From the NCBI GenBank assembly GCA_017165825.1, contig CM029393.1, forward strand, positions 2,837,499 through 2,901,498: DNA of 64,000 nt, read 5' to 3'. Below, in pieces: positions 13,801 to 25,359 of the stretch (position 1 is its first letter; every line of letters starts with the position of its first letter). The notes under the pieces are model-generated. The model had not been told where the DNA came from. It saw nothing but the letters and a program-made list of their open reading frames with translations, and ran no database searches. The stretch is from Hepsetus odoe (lineage: Eukaryota > Chordata > Actinopteri > Characiformes > Hepsetidae). Made by a program: the position numbers and the translations under genes.

Positions 13801-14588
13801 TTATTAATTATAGACTCTACATGATCCTGCTGCCAACTACAGCCTCTATCAGTCATTATTTGTTAAGTCACTTTTCAGTCATTTTCATAGCAATATTATT
13901 TTAGTCTGTCTTGCTATGTCTTGCATTGTCTAGACGAGGTCAGGTTCCCCTTTGGATTCTTGGTTCATGCTAAAATTTCTTCAAAGACCTAATTTTTTTT
14001 TCCTGTCACTCTAGGTTTGATAATTAAGGGCTTGTCAGGCGTTTTGGAGATGTTTAGTTGCTAGTTCCATAACACTGCGGCTCTCTGATGGAAGAATATA
14101 CTGTCTGTTGTTGTCTGCACTTTGTTTGCCTTGTCTTGTGTTTTATGTTGTGTCTGATGTCATCTTATGTTTAGCACCAGGGTCCTGGAGGAACGTTATT
14201 TCGTTTCACTATGTACTGTGTTTGTGGTTGAAATCACTGACATAAGTATGACAGTGTGTCTGAGTGTGGTTATCTGTGTGTCTTCCATGTGATGGACTAG
14301 TTATTAGTTACTATGATTATTTATTTACTTTTTTATTATTTATTAAACTGTGCATAAAAAAAAAACTAATAAAACAAACAAACTAACAAAAATAATCTGA
14401 AGCTCATTTTAAAAGTTATTTTTTGTTTGCATTTAGTTAATGGGATAATTTAGCAGAAATAGGATGGGATTAAATTTCTTTTTCAATAAAGTGATTGGTG
14501 CCGATGTAAAGAGTCATGTTAGATTGCATAAGAATTTTTCTGTTTCGTTAGGAAGTGACATCACATGGTTGGATGCTAGACGCTTACC

Positions 14589-15599
14589 TTTTATAATAAG
14601 GAAAGGGAACACAAGACAAAAGAACAGCGGTGTGTGAGAGTGCAGCATACAGATGGTCTTCTCCACAGGGGACTTTAATCTGCATGCACATGACTTCGGT
14701 GTGGATATTTGGATTTCTTTGCCATAGCAACAGAGCTGCAAAACAGTGCTTTGGAGACTTTCCTGAGGCTCAGTTTGCACTGGAGCCAGAGAAAGAGTGG
14801 ACAGCAAAGCAGGCTGCAGTTGCACTACAGCATGGAACTAGAAGAATTTTCCCTTTTCCCTTGTTAGGATTGTTGGGCAGCTTCATGAGACCAAGCTCTG
14901 AATATCTTAGGTCACGATCACAGCCGCTGGCTGCTCTTTCAGTCAATGGGAGACAAATGGAGAGACGCAACAATTGCATTCTTCACTCAGCATGCTGGAG
15001 CAGCTGCAAACGGGATCCTTTTGTATCAGAGAGACAGACTATTGCTTTTGTCCATCGTATGCAATCGACTGTGGGTAAATGAGTAAAAGCAATTTAATTT
15101 CTCAAATCATTGACTTACTCCCTAATATTGCTCTTATACTGCCTCACTAGATTCTGTTTACCTCTGTCTCCCCTCCCCTATTTCTCTCTCTCACACACAT
15201 TCTTTGTCTCATTGCCTCTCTCTCCCTCTCCCTCCTTCCCTCCCTCCCTCCCTCCCTCCCACTGCTTGTTATCTCTCCTCCCCTTGCTCTTTGAAAGCCA
15301 GTAGTCTATCTACAATTCACTCCACGCGCTGCTTGCTACATGATCTCTCGGAGAAACAGCATCCACAGCTCGCCCTCCCGCCTCCATGCAAGAGATATCC
15401 TTTAGAATTTCAGCAGCGGAGCAGGAAAATGCTTCTGTGCAGGCACTGATTCCCACCTTTTTCTCCTTGTGCCTTTCCCCTTCCCCTCCCCTCTCCTAAT
15501 CTCCTGCCCTTTGACCCTCACCCTTCTCCTTTTCCCCTTGACCATCCCTTGTCCTCATCCAACTTCCCATCCCTTCACTTCTTTTGTACCCTCTTGACC
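14589..15599 (+). promoter_or_regulatory. Candidate promoter / 5' UTR region of LRRC38
   Basis: The DNA upstream of the LRRC38 start is less AT-rich than its surroundings. A TATA-like string (ttttataataag) lies at 14589-14600, and a pyrimidine-rich stretch with a (TCCC)n tract fills 15135-15300. One frame on the + strand is open from 14630 to 15082 (about 150 codons). It has no recognised similarity and only internal ATGs, so I read it as untranslated. A donor-like gtgggtaaat near 15075 could end a 5' non-coding exon. No transcription start can be fixed from sequence alone. Confidence 0.3.
15214..15261. repeat. (TCCC)n pyrimidine tract
   Basis: TCCC-rich tract inside the candidate 5' UTR or promoter of LRRC38. 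Confidence 0.85.
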
Positions 15600-16227
15600 A
15601 TGTTGCCATGTGTCTGCCGGCTCCAGCCTCTCCTCGCCTTCGTATGGTTCGCCTTGCTGACTCGAGGGGAAAACTGTCCAGCCACCTGCCTGTGCCCAGA
15701 CCATCACACTGTGGACTGTAGCGACAGAGGACTCACTCGCCTTCCTGACGAAATTCCACTGGATGTTCGCCGGTTGTTGCTTTCCAACAATTGGATTCCA
15801 CGGATACCTTCAGACTTCCTTGTGCTCTACAGTGATTTGGTGTATCTGGACCTTCGAAACAATTCGCTTTCCCACATTGAACCGGGGACCCTCAGCACCT
15901 CCTCCAGGCTGGTGTTCCTTGACTTGGGCAGCAACAACCTGACTGAAATCCCTAAAGGAACTTTTGGTGAATCCAGAAGTCTGATCAAGTTACGTTTGGG
16001 CAACAACCCTCACCTGAGCATGGTTAACGAGGATGCCTTTAGGGGTTTGACCTCACTGAGAGAACTTGAACTAGAACGAAATGCCCTGTCTGGCCTACAG
16101 GTGGGGGCACTGAGCCAACTGCCTTCTCTGCGTGTGGTGAGATTAGAGGGCAATCCATGGGTGTGTGATTGCAACTTTGCTAACCTATTCACTTGGCTCA
16201 TTGAGAACAGTCATAAGCTTCCAAATG
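15600..16227 (+). CDS. lrrc38: LRRC38 coding exon 1 (BK channel gamma subunit, signal peptide and LRR domain)
   Basis: Encodes residues 1-209 and the first base of codon 210 of a 291-residue type I membrane protein. Seen: a hydrophobic signal peptide (about 1-23), an LRRNT cap with Cys26, 30, 32 and 40 spaced C-x3-C-x-C-x7-C, five leucine-rich repeats (about 54-174) and the start of an LRRCT cap (NPWVCDC, Cys189 and 191). N-glycosylation sequons lie at Asn87 and Asn113. The ATG at 15600 is chosen because it has an ACC context and sits directly before the signal peptide. The frame stays open upstream without another ATG. The exon ends at ATG|GTAAGT. From family knowledge, LRRC38 (gamma4) associates with the BK channel alpha subunit (KCNMA1) and shifts its voltage dependence. 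The text of the LRRNT and first repeats matches LRRC38 better than LRRC26, 52 or 55, as recalled from memory. Human LRRC38 is about 294 residues with the same two-exon layout. Confidence 0.93.
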
Positions 16228-16439
16228 GTAAGTGCTTGAAATTCTCTGGACCACTTCCATAGGTCACTTACCCAACATCGTATTTATTTTTATAGATAGT
16301 GCAACACAGAAATTACAACATTGATGTAATATTACTATTCCATTCCTTAACATATTTTCATTCAAGCCAGTCCATAAGCTCTGCTATTTATAATACCCCA
16401 GTTTCAAAAGAGACCCCTTCCTGTAGTCTAAATTTAACT

Positions 16440-16457
16440 CCCCCCCCCCCCCCCCCC
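16440..16457. repeat. Poly-C run
   Basis: Eighteen consecutive C about 210 bp after the exon 1 donor; its length may be misread. Confidence 0.9.
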
Positions 16458-17719
16458 TTGAAGGGATTTCCAGACTAATGACAAATGATAAAGGGCATTC
16501 TTCTGGACGGGAGTCTTGGGAGGACCTTATAGTGTTGCATTGGGCACAGGATGGCCCCCTTATCTGCAGCCAAGCTCACGTTTTGCATTTCATCTGGGAA
16601 TGTGCTCTGTCAACGTCACTTTCATCACCTGTCTCTCCCCTCTAGGCCTATGTGTGGGTCGGTGAGTGTGTATGGAAATACATCTGCCAGTCTTTCATTC
16701 ATAAGCATATTGTTTATATGAATATTATTAAAGTGGCTGTTTGAGCTCCAGCATTGTCCTTCCACTTGGGTGGTCTCAATAATGGAGGTTAATAGGAAAA
16801 GCTTATGCAGAGTAACCTGTGCCCTTTTTTCTTTAGTTGGTGTTGAAAGTGGAGAGAATATGCATTTGTGAGAGACCACAATGAGGAAAAAATGTTTGTG
16901 ATACAATGTTTAACATACAAAGCTACTTATTTCAACTAAAAATTGATATTAATCCCATGTGCTTAAAGAAACAAATATTATTAATCTTTTCATTTATTCT
17001 TTGGGCCAGTTGGATGACAACTTACTTGTTCTATTGTGAAGCAAATGTTCCATATGGTGTCCCTACACACCATTCACCCAACAAAGTGGATGGGGAATTT
17101 GAATTGCAAAGACGTGAATTGCGAGAAAAAAAAAAAAAAAACTATCCCAGCTGTCACATTTTCTGAGCCAAGGTCATTTCACATGAAGAGACAGACGTTT
17201 ACAATGCCAGGGAACAGGATGCTCTCTCAGAGCTGGACTTTTTAATGATTGTGAGCATAAGGACTCTATTTGGGTACATCCTCCTCTTTAATGCACCATG
17301 GAAAAGGACTGAAATAGTAGAGTCTATTTGATAAACACAGTAATGAAATGAGCAAACGGTGTACAGTTGGCACTGCCCCCACACACCACTGTGTGTCTTT
17401 GAGAACGGGCAGACGTGTCCCTCTCCCATCGTGTTTACGTTCAAACATGACCTTGTGCCGTTATTGTGTTACTCCCCAACACATTTTGATGTAAGTGGAT
17501 AAAGAACAAGCCATGTTGCAAAGAGAAATGGCTGTTTGTGATCTAATTCCTGGATCTTTAACAATCTAGACAGTTCAAAATTACCCTTTATTTTCTTTGT
17601 TTTCAATAGTTTACCTATACATGTGCAAATAGTAAGGCTAAGCACATAAAGAAAAGTAGAGGTTCAATAAAAGGTGGGCCAAACCATGTACACAGTGGAC
17701 CAAAATAAAATCCCTGGAT

Positions 17720-17960
17720 AATTTATCCCTGAACATTTCTGTTGGTTCTGGGTTTGATTCCCAGCCAGGATGGCTCTTTTGTATGGTTTGGCATTTTAGG
17801 TGTGTGTCTATGCTTTTTTTTATTGTCCCCGGGTTTGTGTGAGTTTGTCTGTGTGTCTGCCCTTCAAGGGACTGACAACCTGTCCAGGACCTTTCACCTT
17901 GTTTTGGGATAAGCTCCGCTAACCCCTGCAACTTGGTGCTAGGATTAGCAATTAAGGTGA
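17720..17960 (+). mobile_element. SINE-C remnant
   Basis: Reads gggtttgattcccagccagg (box B region), gtttgtgtgagtttgtctgt and then gggactgacaacctgtccag, dataagctcc-like sequence and gaaggtgatgg-like sequence in the order of the family's 5' to 3' body; the exact strings at the end are ttttgggataagctccgct and attaaggtgatggattgac. The head before box B is decayed. Confidence 0.6.
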
Positions 17961-19174
17961 TGGATTGACTTTGGTCAGCCTATTAAGCCATGTGCAATGT
18001 TCAGTGATGCTTTGTTGCTGTGCACAATGACCCGATGTTTGAGTCTTTTGTGAAAACTTTTGCCCAGGACCCTGGAACATCTGCAGACAGGCAGTGGTGC
18101 ACTTGCAGAAATATATAGTTGCTGGTTAGTGACTGCAAATGCATTTATCATGGACTCTCAGTGCAGTCTCTGGCTGGGCATAATAAAGTACATCAGAGAA
18201 AAAGAGCCAAGCACACATCAGCAGCAGCGTAACAGGGGCCAAGCCTCTGGCGGACCTGCCAGCTGGCCTAGTGTGCATACTCCCCAAATTGAGTCAGGAG
18301 AATGCATCCTCACCTCACATTCACCACTTATTTCTGCATCACTAACTTCCTATGACTTGGGGGAGGCTGGACTGTGACTGGTCAAAGCCATGAATAGACC
18401 AGAATGACCTTTTTAAACACATACAAGAGGAGGTGGAGACTGGCCCTGCATAAGGTTTTTTTTTTTTTTTTCCAACTGAACTGGCACCAAAAAGCTTGTG
18501 GGATTCTCTGGGGTTGGAGTACATTCAGGATCCAAGTTTGGTAGTTATTGTGTGGAGCCACAAATGGGTCCTTAATAAATATATATAACATTTGAATTTG
18601 TAGGTGTCTCACTTCAGTATCTCAAAACTAATATCTTAGACATTGGTTCTGAAGCAGTTACATAATAATGTAAAGCACTTTCTGTCCTACATGTCCTACA
18701 TTTTCCTCTGAGATCCACTTATAACATGATGGTTTGCATGGTTTTGTGCACCAAAAGCAGTAATATTTCATTTCTATGTCTCCATTTTCTAACCCTTTTT
18801 CACTAAGAATGAATCAGTCTGCTTTTGTTCCTGTTTCTAAGAATGATATATATGCAAATGAGCTCATATTTGATTGGCTGCTCCAAAATTCTAAAAGCAA
18901 TCTAATCATCTTTAAAAAAAAAAAAAAATAATAATAGTTGCATTAAGACTATTATACATGGCTAAACTGAGGAGTGAAAGAGAAATGTAATATTTACCTG
19001 ATTTACATTTTTGATAATGTAAAAAAAAAAAAAAAGTTTTTGAGGTAATATATTTCTCATTAAGTTTAGGAAAGAGATCATAGCAGACTGGACAAATATT
19101 ACCTGGTATGCTTTTACCTAAGAGATAAAATACAGTGAAAGAAGTCAATATACTGCTTTTAGCATTGGGGTAAT

Positions 19175-19447
19175 ATGAAAGTGAAAAAATGAAAGTGAAA
19201 GTGACAACCCTTGTCATTGCGAGGTCACAGCACTGCACACCATGAACCACAACGAAATTGGACCTCTGCTTTTAACCCATGCACACAAACACCGTGCAGC
19301 AGTGGGCAGCTATTGAAAGCGCCCGGGGAGCGGTGACGGGGACGGTACCTTGCTCAGGGGTACCTCAGGGCAACCTACTTGGGAGGGAATCGAACCCACA
19401 ATCTTCCGATGCAGGGCAACTCCCTAACCACTAGGCCACCGCTGCCC
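19175..19447 (-). mobile_element. SINE-A copy
   Basis: Nearly full length. The + strand shows tail repeats (gaaagtgaaagtgacaaccc), the body (gcccggggagcggtgacggg) and the inverted head with box B (ggaatcgaacc) and box A (ccactaggcca). It lies 340 bp before the Tc1-like copy 1. Confidence 0.85.
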
Positions 19448-19784
19448 ATAATTTGAGAGTTTACATCAAATTGTGATCATGATATTGGCCTTCACGTTTT
19501 TGAGAAGGTTTATTGCCCTCTTGAACCTAACGTTTGAGCCACTGATCCAACTTCAGATAGCTTGCTGCAGAAGATTGCAAATTTTCCATTAGGTATCAGC
19601 AAGCCTGCAGCCTGTGATAGATTAGCCCTCTAAATGAGAGGATGGATTTTCTGACTGGCGAGAATGGGGGTTCTTCTATCATCGTATTTCTGGGAAAAAA
19701 GATCGACAATAAAAATAGGCAATGATCTTGCAGGGTATACATCTTGTGCAGCTTTTCTTTTATTATATATATATTATATATATA

Positions 19785-20301
19785 AGTTTTAGGCAGATGT
19801 GGAAAAAATGCTTTAAACAAAGAAAGCTTTCAGAAATATAAATAATGATTGTTTATTTTTTATCAATTTACAAAATGCAAAGTGAGCGAACGAAAGAAAA
19901 TTCGAAAAAACCAAATCAATATTTGGTGTTACTACCTTTCGCCTTCAAACCAGCATCAGTTCTTCTGGCCCCCACAGAGCCCTGATCTCAACATCATCCA
20001 GTGTGTCTGGATTACATGAAGAGACAGAAGGATGTGAGGAAGCCTACATCCACAGAAGATCTGTGGTTAGTTCTCCAAGATGTTTGGAACAACCTACCAG
20101 CCGAGTTCCTTCAAAAACTGTGTGCAAGTGTACCTAGAAGAATTGATGCTGTTTTGAAGGCAAAGGGTGGTCACACCAAATATTGATTTGATTTAGATTT
20201 CTCTTTTGTTCATTCACTGCATTTTGTTGATTAATGAAAATAAATGATTAACACTTCCATTTTTGAAAGCATTCTTTGTTTACAGCATTTTATCTGCCGA
20301 A

Positions 20302-20305
<4 letters not shown>
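19785..20305 (+). mobile_element. Internally deleted Tc1-like element, copy 1
   Basis: Two long inverted arms (about 19785-19960 and 20133-20305) face each other. Each carries a 'caaatcaatatttggtgt'-type motif and an 'aaagcattctttgtttacag'-type outer motif. Between them lies only the 3' end of a transposase gene. The outermost bases are replaced by (TA)n tracts on both sides, so the terminal CAG and target duplication are not visible. A second copy of the same family at 42821-43516 keeps its ends. This is a different Tc1 family from the element at 20591. Confidence 0.82.
19945..20186 (+). pseudogene. C-terminal fragment of Tc1-like transposase
   Basis: Reads SSGPHR/FFWPPQSPDLNIIQCVW and then, after a frame slip near 20010, DYMKRQKDVRKPTSTEDLWL to a stop at 20186 (ending GGHTKY). 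The SPDLNIIxxVW motif is the third catalytic block. The position that is Glu in active relatives is Gln here (IIQ). With the first two catalytic blocks deleted and the frame broken, it is dead. Confidence 0.8.

Positions 20306-20343
<38 letters not shown>
20304..20343. repeat. (TA)n at the right end of Tc1-like copy 1
   Basis: About 20 TA units begin exactly where the transposon end should meet its TA target. A shorter TA-rich tract (19764-19783) lies at the left end. Confidence 0.92.
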
Positions 20344-20346
<3 letters not shown>

Positions 20347-20590
20347 ATCAGCTATATCTGTTTTGAAAGGCTGGAAGAACTTTACAGAGCATTGCTAAAA
20401 TTCAAAACCTAGTAAGAGGTTAATCTGTAATTAAAGGGGTCTCTGGTAAAATTAGGAGGAAACAGGAGATCACCGATGTGTTGAAGTGCAGTATTTACAT
20501 TTGTTAATTTTAAGTATTTTAAGCATTACAGTGCGGGGCTGGTAGTTTGTGGATAGTTCGATAATTGATCAGATATGATAAACTGATATA

Positions 20591-22163
20591 CAGTGTCTTA
20601 CAAAAGTATTCACGCCCCTTGGCTTTTTACTTATTTTGTTACATTCAGGCCTGTAATTTAGTTTCTTAAACTTATTTTATGTGATGGATCTGCACAAAAT
20701 ATTTTAAGATGTTGAAGTGAACTGAGAGAAATAAATAAATAAGTAAAAAACTGAAAATTGGCATATACATATGCATGAAGATGCCATGAAGCCACTAAAA
20801 AGTCCTGGTGCAACCAATTACCTTCAAATGTCACATAATTTGTGAATTGAAGGCCACCTGTGTGCAATCTAAGTGTCACATGATCTGTCAGTATAAACAC
20901 ACCTTTTCTGAAAGGCCCCAGAGGCTGTAACACCGCTAAGCAAAAGGCATCACACCATGAAGAACAAGGAGCTCTCCAAACAAGTCAGGGACAAAGTTGT
21001 TGAGAAGTACAAGTCAGGGTTGGGTTCTAAAACATATCCAAATCTTTGATGAGCCCCCGGAGCACCATCAAATCCATCATCTTCAAATGGTAAGAACAGG
21101 GTACCATAACAAACCTGCCAAGAGAGCGCCACCCAGCAAAACTCACAGACCGGGCAAGGAGGGCATTAATCAGAGAGACAGCGCAGAGACCAAAGGTAAC
21201 CCTGAAGGAGTTGCAGAGTTCCACAGCAGAGACTGGAGAATCTGTCCATAGGACCACAATAAGCCGTAAAATCCATGGAGCTGGGCTTTATGGAAGAGTG
21301 GCCTGAAAAAAGCCATTACTTAAAGTTAAAAAAATAAGAAGGCACATTATGAGTTTTCCAAAAGGCATGTGTGCGACTCCCCAAATGTATGGAGGAAGAA
21401 GCTCTGGTCAGATGAGACTAAAAGGAAACTTTTTGGCCACCAAGGAAAATGCTATGTCTGGCACAATCCCTTCCCCCCAAGAACAATATCACCACAGTAA
21501 AATATGGTGGTGGCAGCATCATGCTGTGGAGATGTTTTTTGGGACTGGGAAGCTGGTCTGAGTCGAGGGAAAGATGGATGGTGCTAAATACAGGAAATTC
21601 TTGATCAAAACCTGTATCAGTCTGCCTGTGATTTGAGACTGGGACGGAGGTTCACCTTCCAACAGGACAATGACCCGAAGCAAACTGCTAAAGCTACACT
21701 CTAGTGGTTTAAGGGGAAACGTTTAAATGTGCTGGAATGGCCTAGTCAAAGTCCAGACCTCAATCCAATTGAGAATCTGTGGTCAGACTTGAAGATTGCT
21801 GTTCACAAGCGAAAACCATCTAATATAAAGGAGCTGGAGCAGTTTTGCCTTGAGGACTGGGCAACAATCTCAGTGGCAAGCTCATAGAGACTTATCTAAA
21901 GTGACTTGCAGCTGTAATTGCCACAAAAGGTGGCTCTATAAAGTACTGACTTTAGGGGGGTTAACAGTTATGCATGTTGAAGTTTTCTGTTATTTTGTGC
22001 TATTTGTTGTTTGCTTCACAATAAAAAAAATACATCTTCAAAGTTGTAGGCATGTTCTGTAAATGAAATTCTGCAAACTCTCCAACAATCCATTTTAATT
22101 CCAGGTTGTGAGGCAGCAAAACATGAAAAATGGCAACGGGGTGAATACTTTCGCAAGGCACTG
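20591..22163 (+). mobile_element. Tc1-like DNA transposon, near full length, inactive
   Basis: About 1.57 kb bounded by matching terminal inverted repeats: 'cagtgtcttacaaaagtatt' at 20591 and, inverted, the 'aatactttcgcaaggcactg' end at 22163. The left end abuts a TA (20589-20590), the usual target duplication. On the right the expected TA is tc, so the duplication has decayed. The interior carries a broken transposase gene, listed separately. Size and ends match the Tc1/mariner superfamily common in fish genomes. It sits in the LRRC38 intron in the sense orientation. Confidence 0.88.
20957..21887 (+). pseudogene. Tc1-like transposase pseudogene (DD34E)
   Basis: Begins ATG at 20957 with the Tc1 helix-turn-helix start (KNKELSKQVRDKVVEKY) and ends SS-stop at 21887. 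Several frameshifts occur; the first lies within about 120 nt of the start. The catalytic signature is still legible in pieces: WSDE (first Asp), QQDNDPK (second Asp, codon 21666-21668) and PDLNPIENLW (Glu), with 34 residues between the second Asp and the Glu. An in-frame TAG at 21702-21704 lies 12 codons after the second Asp. The gene cannot make active enzyme. From family knowledge the intact protein would cut and paste the element at TA sites. Confidence 0.88.
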
Positions 22164-22434
22164 TCACTTGGTCACTTTTTCAATACATTACATGTGTACA
22201 TATTAACTTTAACCTATGGTTTAATGTTTAAAAAGGGTAAAAACATAGAAAAGATTATATTAGAAAACTCATGCTGATGAAATTCACAACCTTTGAGACC
22301 CCTTAACATCAGTTCCTGCAGTCCCTGTACTCATCTGAACTGCTTTTAATTCAAAATCAGAGTGTGACCTCACATGCTTCTAAAATAAAGCAATGCTCAA
22401 TGCATTATAGCAGTGCTCTATAGGACTGGAATCG

Positions 22435-22459
22435 TTGTGTGTGTGTGTGTGTGTGTGTT
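22435..22459. repeat. (GT)n microsatellite
   Basis: About twelve GT units, 270 bp after the Tc1-like element. Confidence 0.9.
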
Positions 22460-23283
22460 CTGTGTAAATACCTACAAATACTTTAACCTACAAAGCCACA
22501 GCTTGGCAGAACATAATCTCTTACTGTTCCTGCTAAAAGATAAACAAAGGGGTCATATTATTTTTTTATACCTACATTTTATTATATATCATAGTATGTA
22601 GTCACTGTGAATGTTTCAAAATGTTATTCTTTTTTTTGAGCAGTGCACTTGTGAAAATTAAGCTCCAGTTCTGAATAAACTCTTTTGTCTAAGTACATTA
22701 TTTATTACATTTACAGTTGTTCTGCATGCTATTAGTAAAAATATATTTCAGTCCTCAGTTTATCAATTAAGGCTAGAAAAAGGATCTGAAAAGTGCAGTT
22801 TAAATTACCAGCTTCTGAAAAGGATACAATTAACCTGGAGCTATCATTCATTGGAAAAAAAAAATCATATATAAAATATAAGGGGCCCAATGAAATTATA
22901 TTCATCATTATCAACCTGGGAAGGTAGACTTGCTTATGAAACCATGGAAACGAATGTCTGATTTTCTGAGAAAGTGAAATTGACAGCGACAAGGGAAAAG
23001 AAAAACTTAAATATTAAATTTTTTCTCTGAGTGCCATGTGCAAATACTACTTTTTTGCTTTAACAGAATAGCAAAGAAATTCAAATATGATTTTAAAAAA
23101 TCAACATGTGCTAAAGTTTGGAAATCCATTCAGCTGATTCACATTTTTTTTTTTGATGTCACACCAAAGGAAACCTGATGGTGGAACACAGAAGCCCAGG
23201 AGTATATACAAAAGAAGAAGCAGGTGAAGAAAAAAATGGATGGTCAAAAAGATGAATATAGTAGACAGTAGTACAAGGAGATG

Positions 23284-23957
23284 AAGCACAGGGCGTGTTG
23301 AGAAGATGGAAGGTGTACTTTGAGGGGCTGAATGAAGAGAATGAGAGAGAGAGAGAAGATTAGATGATGTGAGGATACTGAATGAGGTAATTCAGTGGAT
23401 TAACAAGGTGGATGTAAGTGCAGCGATGAAGAGGATGAAGAATGAAAAGGCTGTAGGTCCGGATGACATACCAGTGTAAGCATGGACGTGTTTAGAAGAG
23501 ATGGCAGTGGAGTTTCTTGGAAACTGAGAGGATGCCTGAGGAGTGCAGACAAAGTGTACTGGTACAGAATTTCAGAAGTAAGGGTGATGGATAGACATGC
23601 TCCAGAGAGAAGAGGATTGAAGGGAGTAACAGAGATGGATTGGTTTAGAAATGGGTATATTAAAAGGGACAGCTCAGGTTAGACATTTTGGAGACAAAGT
23701 TAGAGAAGCAAGATGACTTGAACATGTACAGAGAGAGACAAGGATTGTATTAGGAGAAGGATGTTGAGGACGGAGCTGCCTTGCAAGAGGAAAAGAGGAA
23801 GAACCAAAGAGAAGATTTATGGATGTGGTGAGCAAGCACATGCAGGTGGTCGGTTTGAATTAATAAAATGCAGAGGACTGGAAGAAATGGACTTGGATGA
23901 ACTGATGTGGAGACCCTCAGCCAGAAGAAGAAGAAGAAGAAGAAGAAGAAGAAGAAG
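23284..23957 (+). pseudogene. RTE-like LINE fragment (RT start and 3' end joined by deletion)
   Basis: Begins with LRRWKVYFEGLNEEN and AMKRMKNEKAVGPDDIPV, the region just before and at the start of RT. After a deletion that removes the catalytic core, it continues with the C-terminal end (RRMLRTELPCKRKRGRTKEK, then MDLDELMWRPS). It terminates in (GAA)n. Several frameshifts are present. It is in sense orientation within the LRRC38 intron, and the same family probably supplied 4390-4850 and 39751-40010. Confidence 0.78.
23923..23957 (+). repeat. (GAA)n, 3' tail of a LINE fragment
   Basis: About eleven GAA units ending the + strand LINE fragment at 23284. Confidence 0.9.
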
Positions 23958-25288
23958 CTGTTTTGCTTTCAGATAATCAACTTATCTAAGCAGCTCAGTG
24001 GTGATCTAAAACTAGAGATTATTGCCTTGTACAAAGCTGAAGAAAACAAAAAATCGTAACTATTTCTGCGTGCAATTTTTCATTGTTTCACTGTGAGAAA
24101 TTGATTAAAAACATTGATTCATTAATTTCGGAATATCTGTTAATGTCAAGACAAGAGCTGAAACATTAAGATAAATCTCTAAAAAAAAATGACTCCGTTC
24201 AATTATCCTTAGCAAAATCTCTACCGCACTAACAAAATCCTAGAAAGAAAAATTGGTGGCACAGGAATAGTCACTGCACAGTGAAATGCTGTACACGAAA
24301 TGGTCGACATAGAAGATGATGAACCTTACCAGAGATCTTATCACAAAAATCAGTATCTGAAGAATACATCTCTTCAATAAAATAGTATTTTACAATCAAG
24401 TGCTATGGTCTGATATGACCGCAAAAATGTATGTCTGTGTTCCTTTTCTTTTTTTTTTTTTTTTTTAGAAAAAACAGAAATCATTTCTATGGAGGTGCTA
24501 TGATATGAAATGTAACAAGCAGTGGCTTCAGACACATTGATGGATAGATGGAAGAAAGGTTCTTCTAAGTAAACAGACATCCAGATGCTAATGTTCTGAA
24601 GAAGAAAAAAGACTGGATATTACAGTCAGTGACTCCAACTAACTATATAGATTCACATTACAAACTCAACAGTGGACGGCATCAGGAAATTAAAGCTTAA
24701 TTTCATAGAACGCTCATGACTATCCATAGACTTGAATAAAATTCAAAATTCAAAATTTAGTTAATTTTTATTGAATTAAATCACATGCTGTGCATGCAAG
24801 ATTGCACCTATACATAGCTTAAATTTTTTATTTTTTTTGCACGAATATTGGGAAAAATCAAGAAGACAAGAGATCTGATTTCACAAATGTAATAAACTTG
24901 CATTGCTAAGATGGGCCCAGAAACAGTTTCACTCCACCCTTTAATACCAAAGTTATAAGAAAAGCACTCATTCAACTACACTTGTCTTAAAGCCACAGTG
25001 ACAAGGCAGTCTGGTTAATGCTAAAGAATAAAGGGAATGGAAATTGGTTCTGGTCAAACAACTAATTTTGTCTCTTTGGTATAAACTCTTTTAAGTGGTA
25101 CATAACTGTATTAAAAAATGTTTTACTATATCTGTATTCCTATCACTATATCTGTAGCTGTTAACAGAAACAGTACAGGCTTTTCTCTGACCTACACTGT
25201 GATGTATTTACATAAAGTACAATATAGGGCAGAATCTGGGTCTTTGTTGTGTGAATCTAGGTCTATATGATTCAAGCTCATTCTTACT

Positions 25289-25290
<2 letters not shown>

Positions 25291-25358
<68 letters not shown>
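25291..25358. repeat. (CA)n microsatellite
   Basis: About 33 uninterrupted CA units. Confidence 0.95.

Positions 25359-25359
<1 letters not shown>

Larger units (their letters stand above)
6743..14588. other. Upstream flank, no gene recognised
   Basis: Apart from one SINE-A (8610), one SINE-B (11280), one SINE-C remnant (13575) and microsatellites, I see nothing. The stretch at 10030-10280 is richer in G and C than its surroundings and could be a conserved non-coding element, but no motif supports that. Confidence 0.55.

Noticed and set aside
14630..15082. 150-codon open frame upstream of lrrc38 as a protein gene
   Set aside because: It begins at GTG, has no recognised domain, lies in the likely 5' UTR or promoter, and the reverse strand is similarly open.
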